Below, piece by piece: positions 1 through 7,784 of a stretch of DNA of 13,776 bases. Under the pieces are notes generated by a model. That model was given only the letters and a program-made list of their open reading frames with translations. It made no database searches and was not told the origin of the DNA. Source of the stretch: Bacillota bacterium. GTDB lineage: Bacteria > Bacillota > Clostridia > Peptostreptococcales > Anaerovoracaceae. Positions within the stretch are counted from its first letter, which is position 1. Every line of letters starts with the position of its first letter. The stretch is from NCBI GenBank assembly GCA_017538845.1, contig JAFYIC010000111.1, forward strand, positions 1 through 13,776, in the 5' to 3' direction. The translations under genes and the position numbers were made by a program.

Positions 1-1014
1 ATCGAGACCTCTTATGAGCTTGCATACTCTCGGCGCGATCACGCTGTATCCCAGAGTGCTCAGAGCTCCGGCGGCTATACCGATAAGCAGTGAGGAACCC
101 GGATTTGCGATATCGCATGTGGATCCGATGGCAACGCCTCCGGCAAGAGCAGAGTTCGCAATGTCTTCCACTTCGAGTTTTCCTCTGATGAGCTTTGAGA
201 ATACATATGTCGCTATGGATGCTCCGGCCAGTGCGAATACTGTATTGATAGCAGTAAGCACTACTCTTTCAGGCGCTGCGATAGCGCTTGTGAATGACGG
301 CCAGAATACCCACAGTATGAAGCTTCCCAAAAGACTGAACTGGTTGCTGGTGCTGTCGCTCTCGCATTCGGGACATCCTTCGAACTTCTTCATGGTCGTA
401 GCAACTACTCCCAGACCGAAATATGCTCCGAATGCATGGATAACTACGCTTCCGCCGGTATCCTGGAATCCTTTGAAGCAGTCGAGCCCGCTGTCCAGAA
501 TCAGTGTTTCATTAACAAGATAGATAATGGTGAAGAGCACCGCCATCAGAATGAACTGATCCATTTTCAGACGTCCCAGCGGAGCGCCTATGGCGATCAG
601 CAGGCTTGCCGCGGCGAATTCGCCCCAGAGAAGCGCTTCGATGTTTACCTGCGGCGCCTCCCCCACAAAACTCTTAATGAGCATGTATACGGGAACCGAA
701 ATGCTTACCACTAGAAGTGTGGCTGTGATGGTGCTGTATCCGTGCCCTCTTACGAATACCATCAGGAATCCGAAACCTAAGAGCAGCATGGCCAGTATGT
801 GGATAGATCTGCAATAGACAAGTGTGTCAAAAATAGTATGAGCTTCTGTGGAACCCACGGTAGTGGATGTTCCGTTGATAGCGTTCATACTTTCCGCAAT
901 GTTGCTGTTAACGGACGGGAGAAATGCTATAGCCATTGCTATCGCGGCAATGAGCACAACTATGAGGAAAGGTACATTTCTCGAGCCGTTGTTATTATTA
1001 GCCAATTGATTCAT
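1..1014 (-). CDS. Rh-type (Rhesus glycoprotein family) ammonia/ammonium channel, 3' part missing
   Basis: An integral membrane channel for NH3/NH4+ of the Amt/Rh superfamily. The 338 visible codons are rich in hydrophobic segments, and I recognise Rh rather than AmtB signatures: a GFGFLMVF segment, DTGGSVVIHAFGAYFGL (Asp185 and the first pore His, His193), ILWVFWPSFTSAIA and NSALAGGVAIGS. The two Phe that form the outer gate in Rh proteins fall within GEFAAAS and WPSF. A loop carries CPEC, which I cannot interpret. The family has about 11-12 membrane spans; the last ones and the second pore His lie beyond the left edge. The coordinates use the outermost ATG. However, AAGGAG touches that ATG with no spacer, so TTG at 1005 (9-base spacer) may be the true start. 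The gene follows the butyrate operon across a terminator-like hairpin, so it is probably a separate unit. The family call is firm; net transport of ammonium, ammonia or CO2 cannot be read from sequence. Confidence 0.9.
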   Translation of the reverse strand, partial: MNQLANNNNGSRNVPFLIVVLIAAIAMAIAFLPSVNSNIAESMNAINGTSTTVGSTEAHTIFDTLVYCRSIHILAMLLLGFGFLMVFVRGHGYSTITATLLVVSISVPVYMLIKSFVGEAPQVNIEALLWGEFAAASLLIAIGAPLGRLKMDQFILMAVLFTIIYLVNETLILDSGLDCFKGFQDTGGSVVIHAFGAYFGLGVVATTMKKFEGCPECESDSTSNQFSLLGSFILWVFWPSFTSAIAAPERVVLTAINTVFALAGASIATYVFSKLIRGKLEVEDIANSALAGGVAIGSTCDIANPGSSLLIGIAAGALSTLGYSVIAPRVCKLIRGLD

Positions 1015-1020
1015 CTCCTT
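1015..1020 (-). promoter_or_regulatory. Shine-Dalgarno of the Rh-type gene, favouring a TTG start
   Basis: AAGGAG abuts the first ATG (1014) directly, which is too close for ribosome binding. It is 9 bases from an in-frame TTG at 1005, a normal spacing. A TTG start would remove only three residues (Met-Asn-Gln) before the Asn-rich N-terminus. I see no convincing sigma-A promoter between here and the upstream hairpin. Confidence 0.5.
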
Positions 1021-1081
1021 CGTTTGCCCTGTTGTAGAAATCGTTTTTTTGCAAAAAAAATATGATTACCTGTGTTTTCTC

Positions 1082-1117
1082 AGAGAACGAATGCGGCTGT
1101 AAGACCGCATTCGCTCT
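1082..1117 (-). terminator. hairpin after the butyrate operon, probable terminator
   Basis: A perfect 9-bp stem (CGAATGCGG, 1105-1113 with 1088-1096) with an 8-base loop, extended by AGAG/CTCT across a two-base bulge. It lies about 55 bases past the stop of the last operon gene. The bases after the stem on the minus strand are TTCTCTG, so the U-tract is poor. A run of eight T follows about 28 bases later. The placement between two functionally unrelated genes supports termination, but the weak U-tract allows read-through into the Rh gene. Confidence 0.5.
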
Positions 1118-1169
1118 ATATACCTCTGATATATTTTTACATGAGAAGTTGTGTTATGCAGTAAGGCTA

Positions 1170-2342
1170 TCAGCCTTCTGACATATCTTTGATCTCTTCT
1201 TCACTGTATCCCAGTGCTGAAAGGATCTCATTTGTATGCCAACCTTCAGGATAACCTGCGTGTTTGTACTCTACAGGTGTTACCGAAAGATTGATAGGAC
1301 ATCCCAGCTGCTTGACTGTTTTGCCTTCAGCCTGCGGCAGCGGTACATCCGGGAACATACCTCTTGCATTGAGGTGCTCGTCGTTAGAAGCTTCTTCCAG
1401 TGACAGTACAGGCTCTACGCATGCATCGTAATCTGCAAATATCTTCACCCATTCGTCTCTGGTCTTGCTCTTGAAATCTTCAACGAGTGTCTTCTTTACC
1501 ATAGGTGTGTCAGTTTTCAGGATCTTGCCGTCTGCCCAGTCAGGATGACCTGTTGCGTTGCAGAGATCTGCAAAGAACTTAGGCTCAAGTGATCCGACTC
1601 CCATGTACTGACCGTCTTTGGTCTCATAGAAATCGTATACGCCGCCGCCGTTAAGAAGTCCCGCTTCTCTCTTAGGCTCTTTTGCTCCTGCGAAGAAGCT
1701 TGCACCGTCCATTGAGTTGAACGGAACAACGCCGTCCTGCATGGAAACGTCTACGAACTGTCCTTCTCCTGTCTGATCTCTGTGTCTGATAGCTGCCAGG
1801 ATACCAATGATAGCATCCTTTGATCCTGCGGCTACGTCAGCGATCTGGAAGTTGAACAGTGCAGGGCCTGTTGACTGGCGTCCTGCTGCTGAGATTATGC
1901 CTGAACGTGACATATAGTCGATGTCGTGGCCTGCTCTCAGTGCGAACGGTCCTGTCTGGCCGTATCCTGTGATAGCGCAGTAGATGATCTTCGGATTAAC
2001 AGCTTTAAGAGCCTCATAACCGATGCCCAGTCTGTCCATAACGCCCGGACGGAACTGCTCAACTACTACATCATATTCCATGACCAGCTTCTTTACTGCC
2101 TCTACAGCAGCCGGCTTTTTCATGTTGAGATGTATAGTCTTCTTGTTTCTGCCAAGCCATGCGAGCGCTCCTGATGTATCTGTGCCCTCGATAATGGGCG
2201 GCCAGTGTACTACCAGGTCATATTTGCCTGCGCTGCTTACTTTTACTACATCTGCTCCCAGGTCTGCAAGGGTCATCGTTGCATATGGTCCCGGAAGGAG
2301 TGTCGAAAAGTCTAATACTTTTATTCCATCTAATGCTCCCAT
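1170..2342 (-). CDS. CaiB/BaiF-family protein, alpha-methylacyl-CoA racemase-like (family III CoA-transferase fold)
   Basis: A 390-residue protein of the interlocked-dimer family III CoA-transferase fold, which acts on acyl-CoA thioesters in the cytoplasm. The start is typical (VLDFSTLLPGPYATMTLADLGADVVKV). The segments AGHDIDYMSRSG (His139), the QIADVAAGS segment (Asp169), a GGGVYDFYETKDG stretch and the tail HTNEILSALGYSEEEI resemble alpha-methylacyl-CoA racemase. His139 and Asp169 are 30 residues apart, as are the catalytic His126/Asp156 of the mycobacterial racemase MCR. Asp169 is also where a family III transferase carries its acyl anhydride. The gene starts 15 bases after the but stop with its own GGAGG, so it is cotranscribed with the butyrate genes. 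It may handle 2-methyl-branched acyl-CoA or be a second CoA-transferase. The family is certain; the reaction is not. Confidence 0.85.
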   Translation of the reverse strand: MGALDGIKVLDFSTLLPGPYATMTLADLGADVVKVSSAGKYDLVVHWPPIIEGTDTSGALAWLGRNKKTIHLNMKKPAAVEAVKKLVMEYDVVVEQFRPGVMDRLGIGYEALKAVNPKIIYCAITGYGQTGPFALRAGHDIDYMSRSGIISAAGRQSTGPALFNFQIADVAAGSKDAIIGILAAIRHRDQTGEGQFVDVSMQDGVVPFNSMDGASFFAGAKEPKREAGLLNGGGVYDFYETKDGQYMGVGSLEPKFFADLCNATGHPDWADGKILKTDTPMVKKTLVEDFKSKTRDEWVKIFADYDACVEPVLSLEEASNDEHLNARGMFPDVPLPQAEGKTVKQLGCPINLSVTPVEYKHAGYPEGWHTNEILSALGYSEEEIKDMSEG

Positions 2343-2357
2343 TGTAATTCCTCCTGT

Positions 2358-3710
2358 TTACCGTTTGTTGGAACGTCTCCAGATCTTCATTGCTTCAGCT
2401 TCCTTGATGAGCTGATCGCGGAAGTCAGGATGTGCGCATGAAATGATGCTTTCTGCCTTCTGCCATGTGGGCATTCCCTTGAGCCTTACCTTGCCGTACT
2501 CAGTTACAAAGAAGTCTATGTTGGAACGTGTGTCTGTTACGATAGATCCTTCTTTGAGCGTAGGACGGATCCTGGAGAGAGTCTCCCCTGTCTTCTTGTT
2601 CTTGAATGTTGAACTCATGCAGATGAAGCTCTTACCGTTGTTGGCTCTGTAAGCGCCCAGTACGAAGTCAAGCTGTCCGCCTGCTCCGCCGATATGCTTT
2701 GTTCCGTTTGTCTCGGCATTTATCTGACCGAAGATATCGCAGTCAACTGCATTGTTGATGGAAACGAAGTTGTCCAGCTGTGAAATAGCGATCGTATCGT
2801 TTACATAGTCGATAGGAACACTCATACATGCCGGGTTGTTGTCCAGGAAGTCATACATTTTCTGAGTTCCTGCGCCGAATCCGTAAACCATTCTGTACGG
2901 GTCGATGTTCTTTCTTCTGCCCGTGATCTTGCCCTGTTCGGCTATGTCTACGAAGCAGTCGATGAACATTTCGGTATGTACGCTCAGGTCTTTAAGATCT
3001 GATTCAGCGATCATCTTACCAACTGCATTTACCATGCCGCCGATACCCATCTGCAGGCAGCTTCCGTCCTGGATCTCTTCCATGATGTAGCCGGCTACTT
3101 TCTTATCAACATCTGATGGTTCACCGGAATCAGGAATGATATCCATCGGCGGGTTGTCGCCTTCAACGATCATATCAACGTCGTTGATGTGTACGCTTTC
3201 AGCCCATCCGCCGAGACAGTTGATCATGTTCTCATTTACTTCTACGATTACCTTGTCAGCTTTGGCAACGAGATCCTTCATATGGCTGTTGTTCGGGCCA
3301 TAGTTGAAGAATCCGAACTTATCCATAGGAGCTACCTGGAACATTGCAACATTAACTTTTTCAATGTGCTGTCTGTAGAACTTCGGAAGCTCTGAGTATC
3401 TCATTGGATTATAGAACGCGAAATCTTCACCGAGGTCGATGTATTTACGCTCTATACCTGTCATATGCCAGCTGTTATAAGTGAAATGCTCACCCGGGTT
3501 TTCTACCTGAGCGATAGCAAGCGGATGAAGCACCATGCCGGCTCTTATATTTACAGTATTGAATTCCTCGGCTCTGTCAGCAAGCGCTTTATCGAGCACT
3601 ACAGGAGTTCCTGTACACCAGCCGTAATCTACCCAGTCGCCGTCATTGATGCATTTTACTGCTTCTGCCGCAGTAGTTAATTTCTTTTTATACTCGTCCT
3701 GGTAATTCAT
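2358..3710 (-). CDS. but: butyryl-CoA:acetate CoA-transferase (family I)
   Basis: Last step of butyrate formation: moves CoA from butyryl-CoA to acetate, releasing butyrate and regenerating acetyl-CoA. The 450-residue length fits butyryl-CoA:acetate and 4-hydroxybutyrate CoA-transferases. Visible signatures are [14 protein letters not shown] near the N-terminus, [13 protein letters not shown] (about 157-167), IGGMVNAVG (223-231), HTEMF with the probable thioester-forming Glu247, [14 protein letters not shown] (341-354) and the tail KIWRRSNKR. From memory, these match gut butyrate-producer But proteins better than 4-hydroxybutyrate transferases, but the two subgroups are close. It lies directly in the pathway operon, 85 bases after crt with a perfect hairpin in between, and has GGAGG about 7 bases before ATG. 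I infer that the cell takes up acetate and uses the transferase route rather than the butyrate kinase route. Confidence 0.9.
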   Translation of the reverse strand: MNYQDEYKKKLTTAAEAVKCINDGDWVDYGWCTGTPVVLDKALADRAEEFNTVNIRAGMVLHPLAIAQVENPGEHFTYNSWHMTGIERKYIDLGEDFAFYNPMRYSELPKFYRQHIEKVNVAMFQVAPMDKFGFFNYGPNNSHMKDLVAKADKVIVEVNENMINCLGGWAESVHINDVDMIVEGDNPPMDIIPDSGEPSDVDKKVAGYIMEEIQDGSCLQMGIGGMVNAVGKMIAESDLKDLSVHTEMFIDCFVDIAEQGKITGRRKNIDPYRMVYGFGAGTQKMYDFLDNNPACMSVPIDYVNDTIAISQLDNFVSINNAVDCDIFGQINAETNGTKHIGGAGGQLDFVLGAYRANNGKSFICMSSTFKNKKTGETLSRIRPTLKEGSIVTDTRSNIDFFVTEYGKVRLKGMPTWQKAESIISCAHPDFRDQLIKEAEAMKIWRRSNKR

Positions 3711-3751
3711 TTATACCCTCCATTAAGTTATAACTTTTCCTTTAGGCAAAT

Positions 3752-3774
3752 GAGAGCCCTGAAACAGGGCTCTC
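3752..3774 (-). terminator. perfect 10-bp hairpin between crt and but (attenuator or weak terminator)
   Basis: GAGAGCCCTG pairs perfectly with CAGGGCTCTC around a 3-base loop, 21 bases after the crt stop. On the minus strand the stem is followed by ATTTGCC, a poor U-tract. This looks more like a partial terminator, attenuator or RNA-end-stabilising hairpin than a full stop. The plus-strand reading has a slightly better T-tract (TTTACTCTT), but no plus-strand gene ends here. Confidence 0.5.
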
Positions 3775-3795
3775 TTTACTCTTAAATGTCAGGAA

Positions 3796-4572
3796 TCAGC
3801 TGTTAGTGAAGTTCTTTTCCTTTCTCTTCTCTACAAATGCGCCCATGCCTTCCTTCTGGTCATTCGTGTCGAATGTGCTGCCGAATATCTCAGCCTCGAA
3901 TGCTATGGCGTCATCCATATTCTTTTCGAGTCCTTCATTGACAAGCTTCTTGCAGTCACGAACTGCTATAGGTCCGCATGCTGCGATCGTCTTTGCCATC
4001 TTTTCGGCTGCAGGCATAAGTTCTTCCTGAGTGTATACAGCATTTACAAGACCAAGTCTGTAAGCTTCGTCAGCTTTGAAGTTCTTGGAAGTGTAAAGTA
4101 TCTGTTTTGCCATGCCCGGATTGATCAGACGAGGCAGTCTCTGGGTTCCGCCGAATCCCGGAGTAACTCCGAGAGCTGTTTCCGGCTGACCGAACACTGC
4201 GTTATCTGAGCAGATACGGATGTCACAGCTCATTGCCAGTTCATTACCGCCGCCAAGAGCAAATCCGTTGATTGCTGCGATTACCGGAAGCGGGAATGTT
4301 TCGATCTTACGCATTACTGCATTACCTTTGATACCGAAAGCTTTTCCGCCTTCACCGTCCAGGTTGTGCATCTCGCCTATATCAGCGCCGGCTACAAATG
4401 ATTTGTCTCCTGCACCTGTGATAATGAGACAGCGGATCACATTCTGATCTACGTTGTCGAATACATTCTCAAGCTCAGTCAGAACGTCTGAATTGAGTGC
4501 ATTTAAAGCCTCAGGACGATTGATAGTTATTGTTCCTACCGCACCGTCAACTTTGTATTCTACTAAAGCCAT
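3796..4572 (-). CDS. crt: enoyl-CoA hydratase / 3-hydroxybutyryl-CoA dehydratase (crotonase)
   Basis: Dehydrates 3-hydroxybutyryl-CoA to crotonyl-CoA. The 258 residues match the usual length of short-chain crotonases. Family landmarks are ITINRPEALNAL at the N-terminus, SFVAGADIGEM (58-68; CoA and oxyanion-hole loop), INGFALGGGNELAMSCD with Glu111, and FGQPETALGVTPGFGGTQRL with Glu131. These two Glu match the catalytic pair of rat enoyl-CoA hydratase (Glu144 and Glu164), so an active hydratase is expected. The gene begins 11 bases after the etfA stop, and its GGAGG overlaps the stop region, implying translational coupling. Placing crt after etfA rather than next to the thiolase or before bcd differs from common clostridial orders. 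The short-chain substrate is inferred from the operon. Confidence 0.95.
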   Translation of the reverse strand: MALVEYKVDGAVGTITINRPEALNALNSDVLTELENVFDNVDQNVIRCLIITGAGDKSFVAGADIGEMHNLDGEGGKAFGIKGNAVMRKIETFPLPVIAAINGFALGGGNELAMSCDIRICSDNAVFGQPETALGVTPGFGGTQRLPRLINPGMAKQILYTSKNFKADEAYRLGLVNAVYTQEELMPAAEKMAKTIAACGPIAVRDCKKLVNEGLEKNMDDAIAFEAEIFGSTFDTNDQKEGMGAFVEKRKEKNFTNS

Positions 4573-4583
4573 ATTCTTTCCTC

Positions 4584-5687
4584 CTATTTTGCATCTAAGA
4601 TGTTCTTAATGGACTCTGTGAGCATCGGAGCAACCTGGAACAGGTCACCAACGATTCCGTAGGAAGCTACGTCGAATATCGGTGCATCCGGGTTCTTGTT
4701 TACTGCGATGATGCATTCACTGTCCTGCATACCAGCTTTGTGCTGGATAGCGCCTGAGATACCAAGCGCAATGTAGATGCTCGGGTGTACAGTTTTACCT
4801 GTCTGTCCAACCTGGTGGTCCTGAGTGATGAATCCGGAGTCTACTGCCGCACGTGATGCGCCAACTACACCGCCGAGTACATCTGCCAGATCCTGAGCGA
4901 TAGCCTTGCCCTTTTCAGGATCCTTACTGATACCACGGCCTACAGATACGATTACGTCAGCACCGATCAGGTCAACCAGTTTTCTGGCAGCCTTTTCAAT
5001 GCTCTCGATCTTAACGTGGATATCTTCAGGAGCAAGTGCTACTGCGCAATCCTCGATTACGACTTTGTCTGCTCCGGCCTGATCGAACTCCTGTGTTTCC
5101 ATAACGCCCGGACGTACTGTTGACATCTGAGGACGGAAACGCGGGCAGATGATCGTTGCCATAAGGTGTCCGCCGAATGCAGGACGAGTCATCTTCAGGT
5201 TGGTGTTGTTTTCGAATTCCATATTGTCAACATCCAGTGTGGATACTGACTTCAGGAAAGCCTTATACTTCTCAACATCGATGTCAAGATGTGTACAGTC
5301 AGCTGTCAGACCTGTGTGTGTACGAGCTGCACAACGAGGCGCGAGGTCACGTCCGATGTTTGTAGCACCTATAAGAACGACCTCAGGCTTCTTATCCTCG
5401 ATGAGATCACACAGAGCTTTAGCATAGCCGTCTGTTGTATAATCTTTAAGGAGTTCGTGGTCGAGATTGTAGATCTTGTCAGCGCCGTAGCCTCCAAGTT
5501 TCTTGATCTCATCTTTGTCGACTCCACTACCCAGAACTACTCCGCACAGATCTGTTCCCAGGTCGTTGGCAAGTTTTCTGCCTTCGCTCAGGAGCTGATG
5601 GCTGATTGTCTGGATCTCTCCTCCACGCTGCTCACAGAATACCCAGATTCCGCTGAAAGCAGCTGTATCTCTACTATCAAAAGCCAT
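4584..5687 (-). CDS. etfA: electron transfer flavoprotein, alpha subunit
   Basis: Large subunit of the FAD-containing electron transfer flavoprotein that feeds electrons to butyryl-CoA dehydrogenase. The N-terminal half has the ETF alpha/beta fold. The C-terminal half shows the FAD-binding landmarks: SVGRGISKDPEKG (248-260), GASRAAVDSG (276-285), HQVGQTGKTVHP (291-302), YIALGISGAIQHKAGM (305-320) and AVNKNPDAPIFDVASYG (328-344). At 367 residues it is slightly longer than many EtfA. It starts 16 bases after the etfB stop with AAAGGAG in the gap, so the subunits are made together. In a bifurcating system this flavin receives one electron for the dehydrogenase while the other goes to ferredoxin. 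The family is certain; bifurcation is inferred from the EtfB partner and the Bcd context. Confidence 0.96.
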   Translation of the reverse strand: MAFDSRDTAAFSGIWVFCEQRGGEIQTISHQLLSEGRKLANDLGTDLCGVVLGSGVDKDEIKKLGGYGADKIYNLDHELLKDYTTDGYAKALCDLIEDKKPEVVLIGATNIGRDLAPRCAARTHTGLTADCTHLDIDVEKYKAFLKSVSTLDVDNMEFENNTNLKMTRPAFGGHLMATIICPRFRPQMSTVRPGVMETQEFDQAGADKVVIEDCAVALAPEDIHVKIESIEKAARKLVDLIGADVIVSVGRGISKDPEKGKAIAQDLADVLGGVVGASRAAVDSGFITQDHQVGQTGKTVHPSIYIALGISGAIQHKAGMQDSECIIAVNKNPDAPIFDVASYGIVGDLFQVAPMLTESIKNILDAK

Positions 5688-5703
5688 TTATTGATCTCCT
5701 TTC

Positions 5704-6504
5704 CTAAATGATATGTTTCTCGTTGAGCATGTTAGCTAACTGATCACATGTCTTCTGGTCATTGCCTTCTAACATGATTCCGCCGCCCTTTGGAGGTGGT
5801 GAGAATGATTTGTATACGTTAGTCGGTGAACCCTGCAGACCAATAGTATCAGGATCGATAAGCGGCTCATTCTTGAGTGTTTCGAAGTCAAATACTTCAT
5901 ACGGTTTGGAATAGCATGATGTGATTCCGTCAAGAGTCATATATCTTGGCTTGTTGAGTTCCTGTACGCAAGTGATAAGGCAAGGTGTCTCAACTGTGAG
6001 CATCATGTGTCCATCTTCAAGCAGTCTCTTAACTGTGATCTTGTTTCCATCTTTCTTGATGTCAGCTGCGTATGTTATCTGCGGCAGATTCAGTTTCTCA
6101 GCGATCTGAGGACCAACCTGAGCTGTATCTCCGTCGATAGCCTGACGTCCGCAGAATACTACGTCGTCATCGTCTACGCCGATCTTGTTAACTGCTGCTG
6201 CGAGGATCTGCGATGTTGCATAAGTATCAGATCCACCAAACTCACGGGCAGATACGAGGACAGCTTTGTCAGCGCCCATAGCCAGGAGCTCTCTGAGCAT
6301 TCCTTCTGCCGGAGGTGGTCCCATCGAAACGACGATTACTTCGCAACCCGTGTCATCCTTTAATTCCAGTGCTGCTTCAACAGCTGCCAGGTCATCATGG
6401 TTGGTGATGGTAGCCATTTTGGAACGGTCCATGGTTCCGTCTTCTTTGACCGCAACTACACCGGATGTATCCGGAACCTGTTTTACACAAACAATTGCTT
6501 TCAT
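5704..6504 (-). CDS. etfB: electron transfer flavoprotein, beta subunit (likely electron-bifurcating type)
   Basis: Small ETF subunit, 266 residues, starting MKAIVCVKQVPDTSG as is usual for EtfB. The stretch CGRQAIDGDTAQVGPQIAE (118-136) is the nucleotide-binding motif found in ETFs that bind FAD rather than AMP in EtfB. These ETFs partner Bcd in NADH-dependent bifurcation to crotonyl-CoA and ferredoxin, as described for Clostridium and Acidaminococcus. ATITNHDDLAAVEAALELKD (31-50) and VVSMGPP (58-64) are further family landmarks. The gene begins 12 bases after the bcd stop, with AAGGAG overlapping that stop codon (TAAAGGAG), a sign of coupled translation in a fixed ratio. Binding of a second FAD is an inference from the motif. 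Confidence 0.95.
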   Translation of the reverse strand: MKAIVCVKQVPDTSGVVAVKEDGTMDRSKMATITNHDDLAAVEAALELKDDTGCEVIVVSMGPPPAEGMLRELLAMGADKAVLVSAREFGGSDTYATSQILAAAVNKIGVDDDDVVFCGRQAIDGDTAQVGPQIAEKLNLPQITYAADIKKDGNKITVKRLLEDGHMMLTVETPCLITCVQELNKPRYMTLDGITSCYSKPYEVFDFETLKNEPLIDPDTIGLQGSPTNVYKSFSPPPKGGGIMLEGNDQKTCDQLANMLNEKHII

Positions 6505-6516
6505 GTATATTCTCCT

Positions 6517-7656
6517 TTATTTCAGAAGATCTCTGCTTATAACGATCTTCTGCACTTCAGATGATCCTTCGTATATGGTAGTGATTCTTACGTCACGATA
6601 GATACGCTCTACAGCATAGTCTCTCATGAATCCGTATCCGCCGTGAATCTGTACAGCTTTGGCTGCTACCCAGTTTGCAATCTCAGATGAGAAGAACTTA
6701 GCCATTGAAGCTTCCTTCGTAGCGCTCTGTCCTTTGCTCATTATTGATGCTGCTCTCAGTGCCAGGAGCTTAGCTGCGTCGACTCTCGTCGCCATCTCAG
6801 CCATATACCACTGAAGTCCCTGATTTGCAGATATGGGCTTCTTGAACTGCATACGCTGCTTTGAATACTCAATCGACAGATCGAGAGCGCCCTGCGCATA
6901 ACCTATTGACTGAGCGGCTATGCCGACACGTCCTGAATCCAGTCCGGAGAATGCAACGTGCATTCCTTTTCCTTCTCCGCCGAGAACCTGTGAGCTTGGA
7001 ACTCTGCAGTCTTCGAAAATAAGTTCGGAAACAGCAGCTCCGCGGATACCCATCTTGTCCTCGAGCTTACCAAGTGTGAATCCCGGTGTACCGCGGTCAA
7101 CTATGAACGCTGTAACTCCGCCGTGGCTTCCCTTGGCTTTGTCTGTAAGAGCGAATACGATAGCCCACTCGCCTTCGTTAGGTCCCATGTTACTGATGAA
7201 CACCTTGGATCCGTTGAGGATGTAATCATCGCCGTCTTTTTCAGCTGTCATCTGCAGTGATCCGGCATCTGATCCGGCTTCAGGCTCCGTCAGCGCGAAA
7301 GCACCGATCTTACCGTCTTTAGCCATTCCAAGATACTTTTTCTTCTGCTCTTCGTTACCATTAGTAGCTATGATGTAGTTTACAAGCAGCTGAACTGCGA
7401 ACATCTCAGCTGTAGCTCCACAAACGCGCGCTACTTCGATGATGGCAAGTACTTTGCATATATCGTCCATGCCGGCTCCGCCGTATTCCTTCGGCGCATT
7501 GAGGCCAAGCAGACCGATCTTGCCCATTTCTTCATAGGTTTCCTGTGGTATGAAGCCCTCTTTATCCACTGCTTCTGCTCTTGGTTCGAGCTCGTTAGTG
7601 GCATAGTCGCGGACCATTTTTACCAACATTTCCTGTTCTTTTGTAAGTTCGAACAT
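6517..7656 (-). CDS. bcd: short-chain acyl-CoA dehydrogenase, butyryl-CoA dehydrogenase
   Basis: Reduces crotonyl-CoA to butyryl-CoA, in complex with EtfAB. The 379 residues match short-chain acyl-CoA dehydrogenases. Domains in order are the helical N-terminal domain (about 1-115), the beta domain with FALTEPEAGSDAGS (120-133) and FISNMG (153-158) around flavin and substrate, and the C-terminal helical domain with QIHGGYGFMRDYAVERIYRD (336-355). The catalytic base is expected at Glu363 in IYEGSSEVQ, the position of Glu376 in human medium-chain dehydrogenase. The order bcd-etfB-etfA is the classical arrangement of the bifurcating complex. A GGAAGGAG site lies 5 bases before ATG. The 128-base gap to hbd holds a large hairpin. 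Confidence 0.95.
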   Translation of the reverse strand: MFELTKEQEMLVKMVRDYATNELEPRAEAVDKEGFIPQETYEEMGKIGLLGLNAPKEYGGAGMDDICKVLAIIEVARVCGATAEMFAVQLLVNYIIATNGNEEQKKKYLGMAKDGKIGAFALTEPEAGSDAGSLQMTAEKDGDDYILNGSKVFISNMGPNEGEWAIVFALTDKAKGSHGGVTAFIVDRGTPGFTLGKLEDKMGIRGAAVSELIFEDCRVPSSQVLGGEGKGMHVAFSGLDSGRVGIAAQSIGYAQGALDLSIEYSKQRMQFKKPISANQGLQWYMAEMATRVDAAKLLALRAASIMSKGQSATKEASMAKFFSSEIANWVAAKAVQIHGGYGFMRDYAVERIYRDVRITTIYEGSSEVQKIVISRDLLK

Positions 7657-7712
7657 AGTTCTCCTTCCTTATAAGTGTTTTCTTGCTTGACTTAAAAAAT
7701 AAACTTATAGGC

Positions 7713-7750
7713 ACAGCACAGAGGAACCCGTATGGATTCCCCTGAGCTGT
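7713..7750 (-). promoter_or_regulatory. long RNA hairpin between hbd and bcd
   Basis: On the minus strand an 11-base-pair stem (CAGGGGAATCC with GGGTTCCTCTG) closes a 4-base loop (ATAC), then a single U-U mismatch, then five more pairs (ACAGC with GCTGT). Two of the 16 pairs are G-U wobbles that exist only in the minus-strand RNA; read on the plus strand they would be A-C mismatches. This supports a structure working in the operon transcript. No U-run follows at once (TTTATTTTTT begins about 10 bases later), so a simple terminator is unlikely. Attenuation, RNA processing or mRNA stabilisation are all possible. Confidence 0.55.
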
Positions 7751-7784
7751 ATAGATAACTCAATTGATATTTGGGTTATTGTGA

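Noticed and set aside
14..523. A 169-codon open frame on the plus strand.
   Set aside because: It is the shadow of the Rh-type gene, whose minus-strand frame reads clearly as a membrane channel with family motifs.
1044..1059. Perfect palindrome TTTTTTTGCAAAAAAA before the Rh-type gene.
   Set aside because: A stem of only A-T pairs with almost no loop is not a terminator. It is more likely a poly-A/poly-T tract of an AT-rich upstream region.
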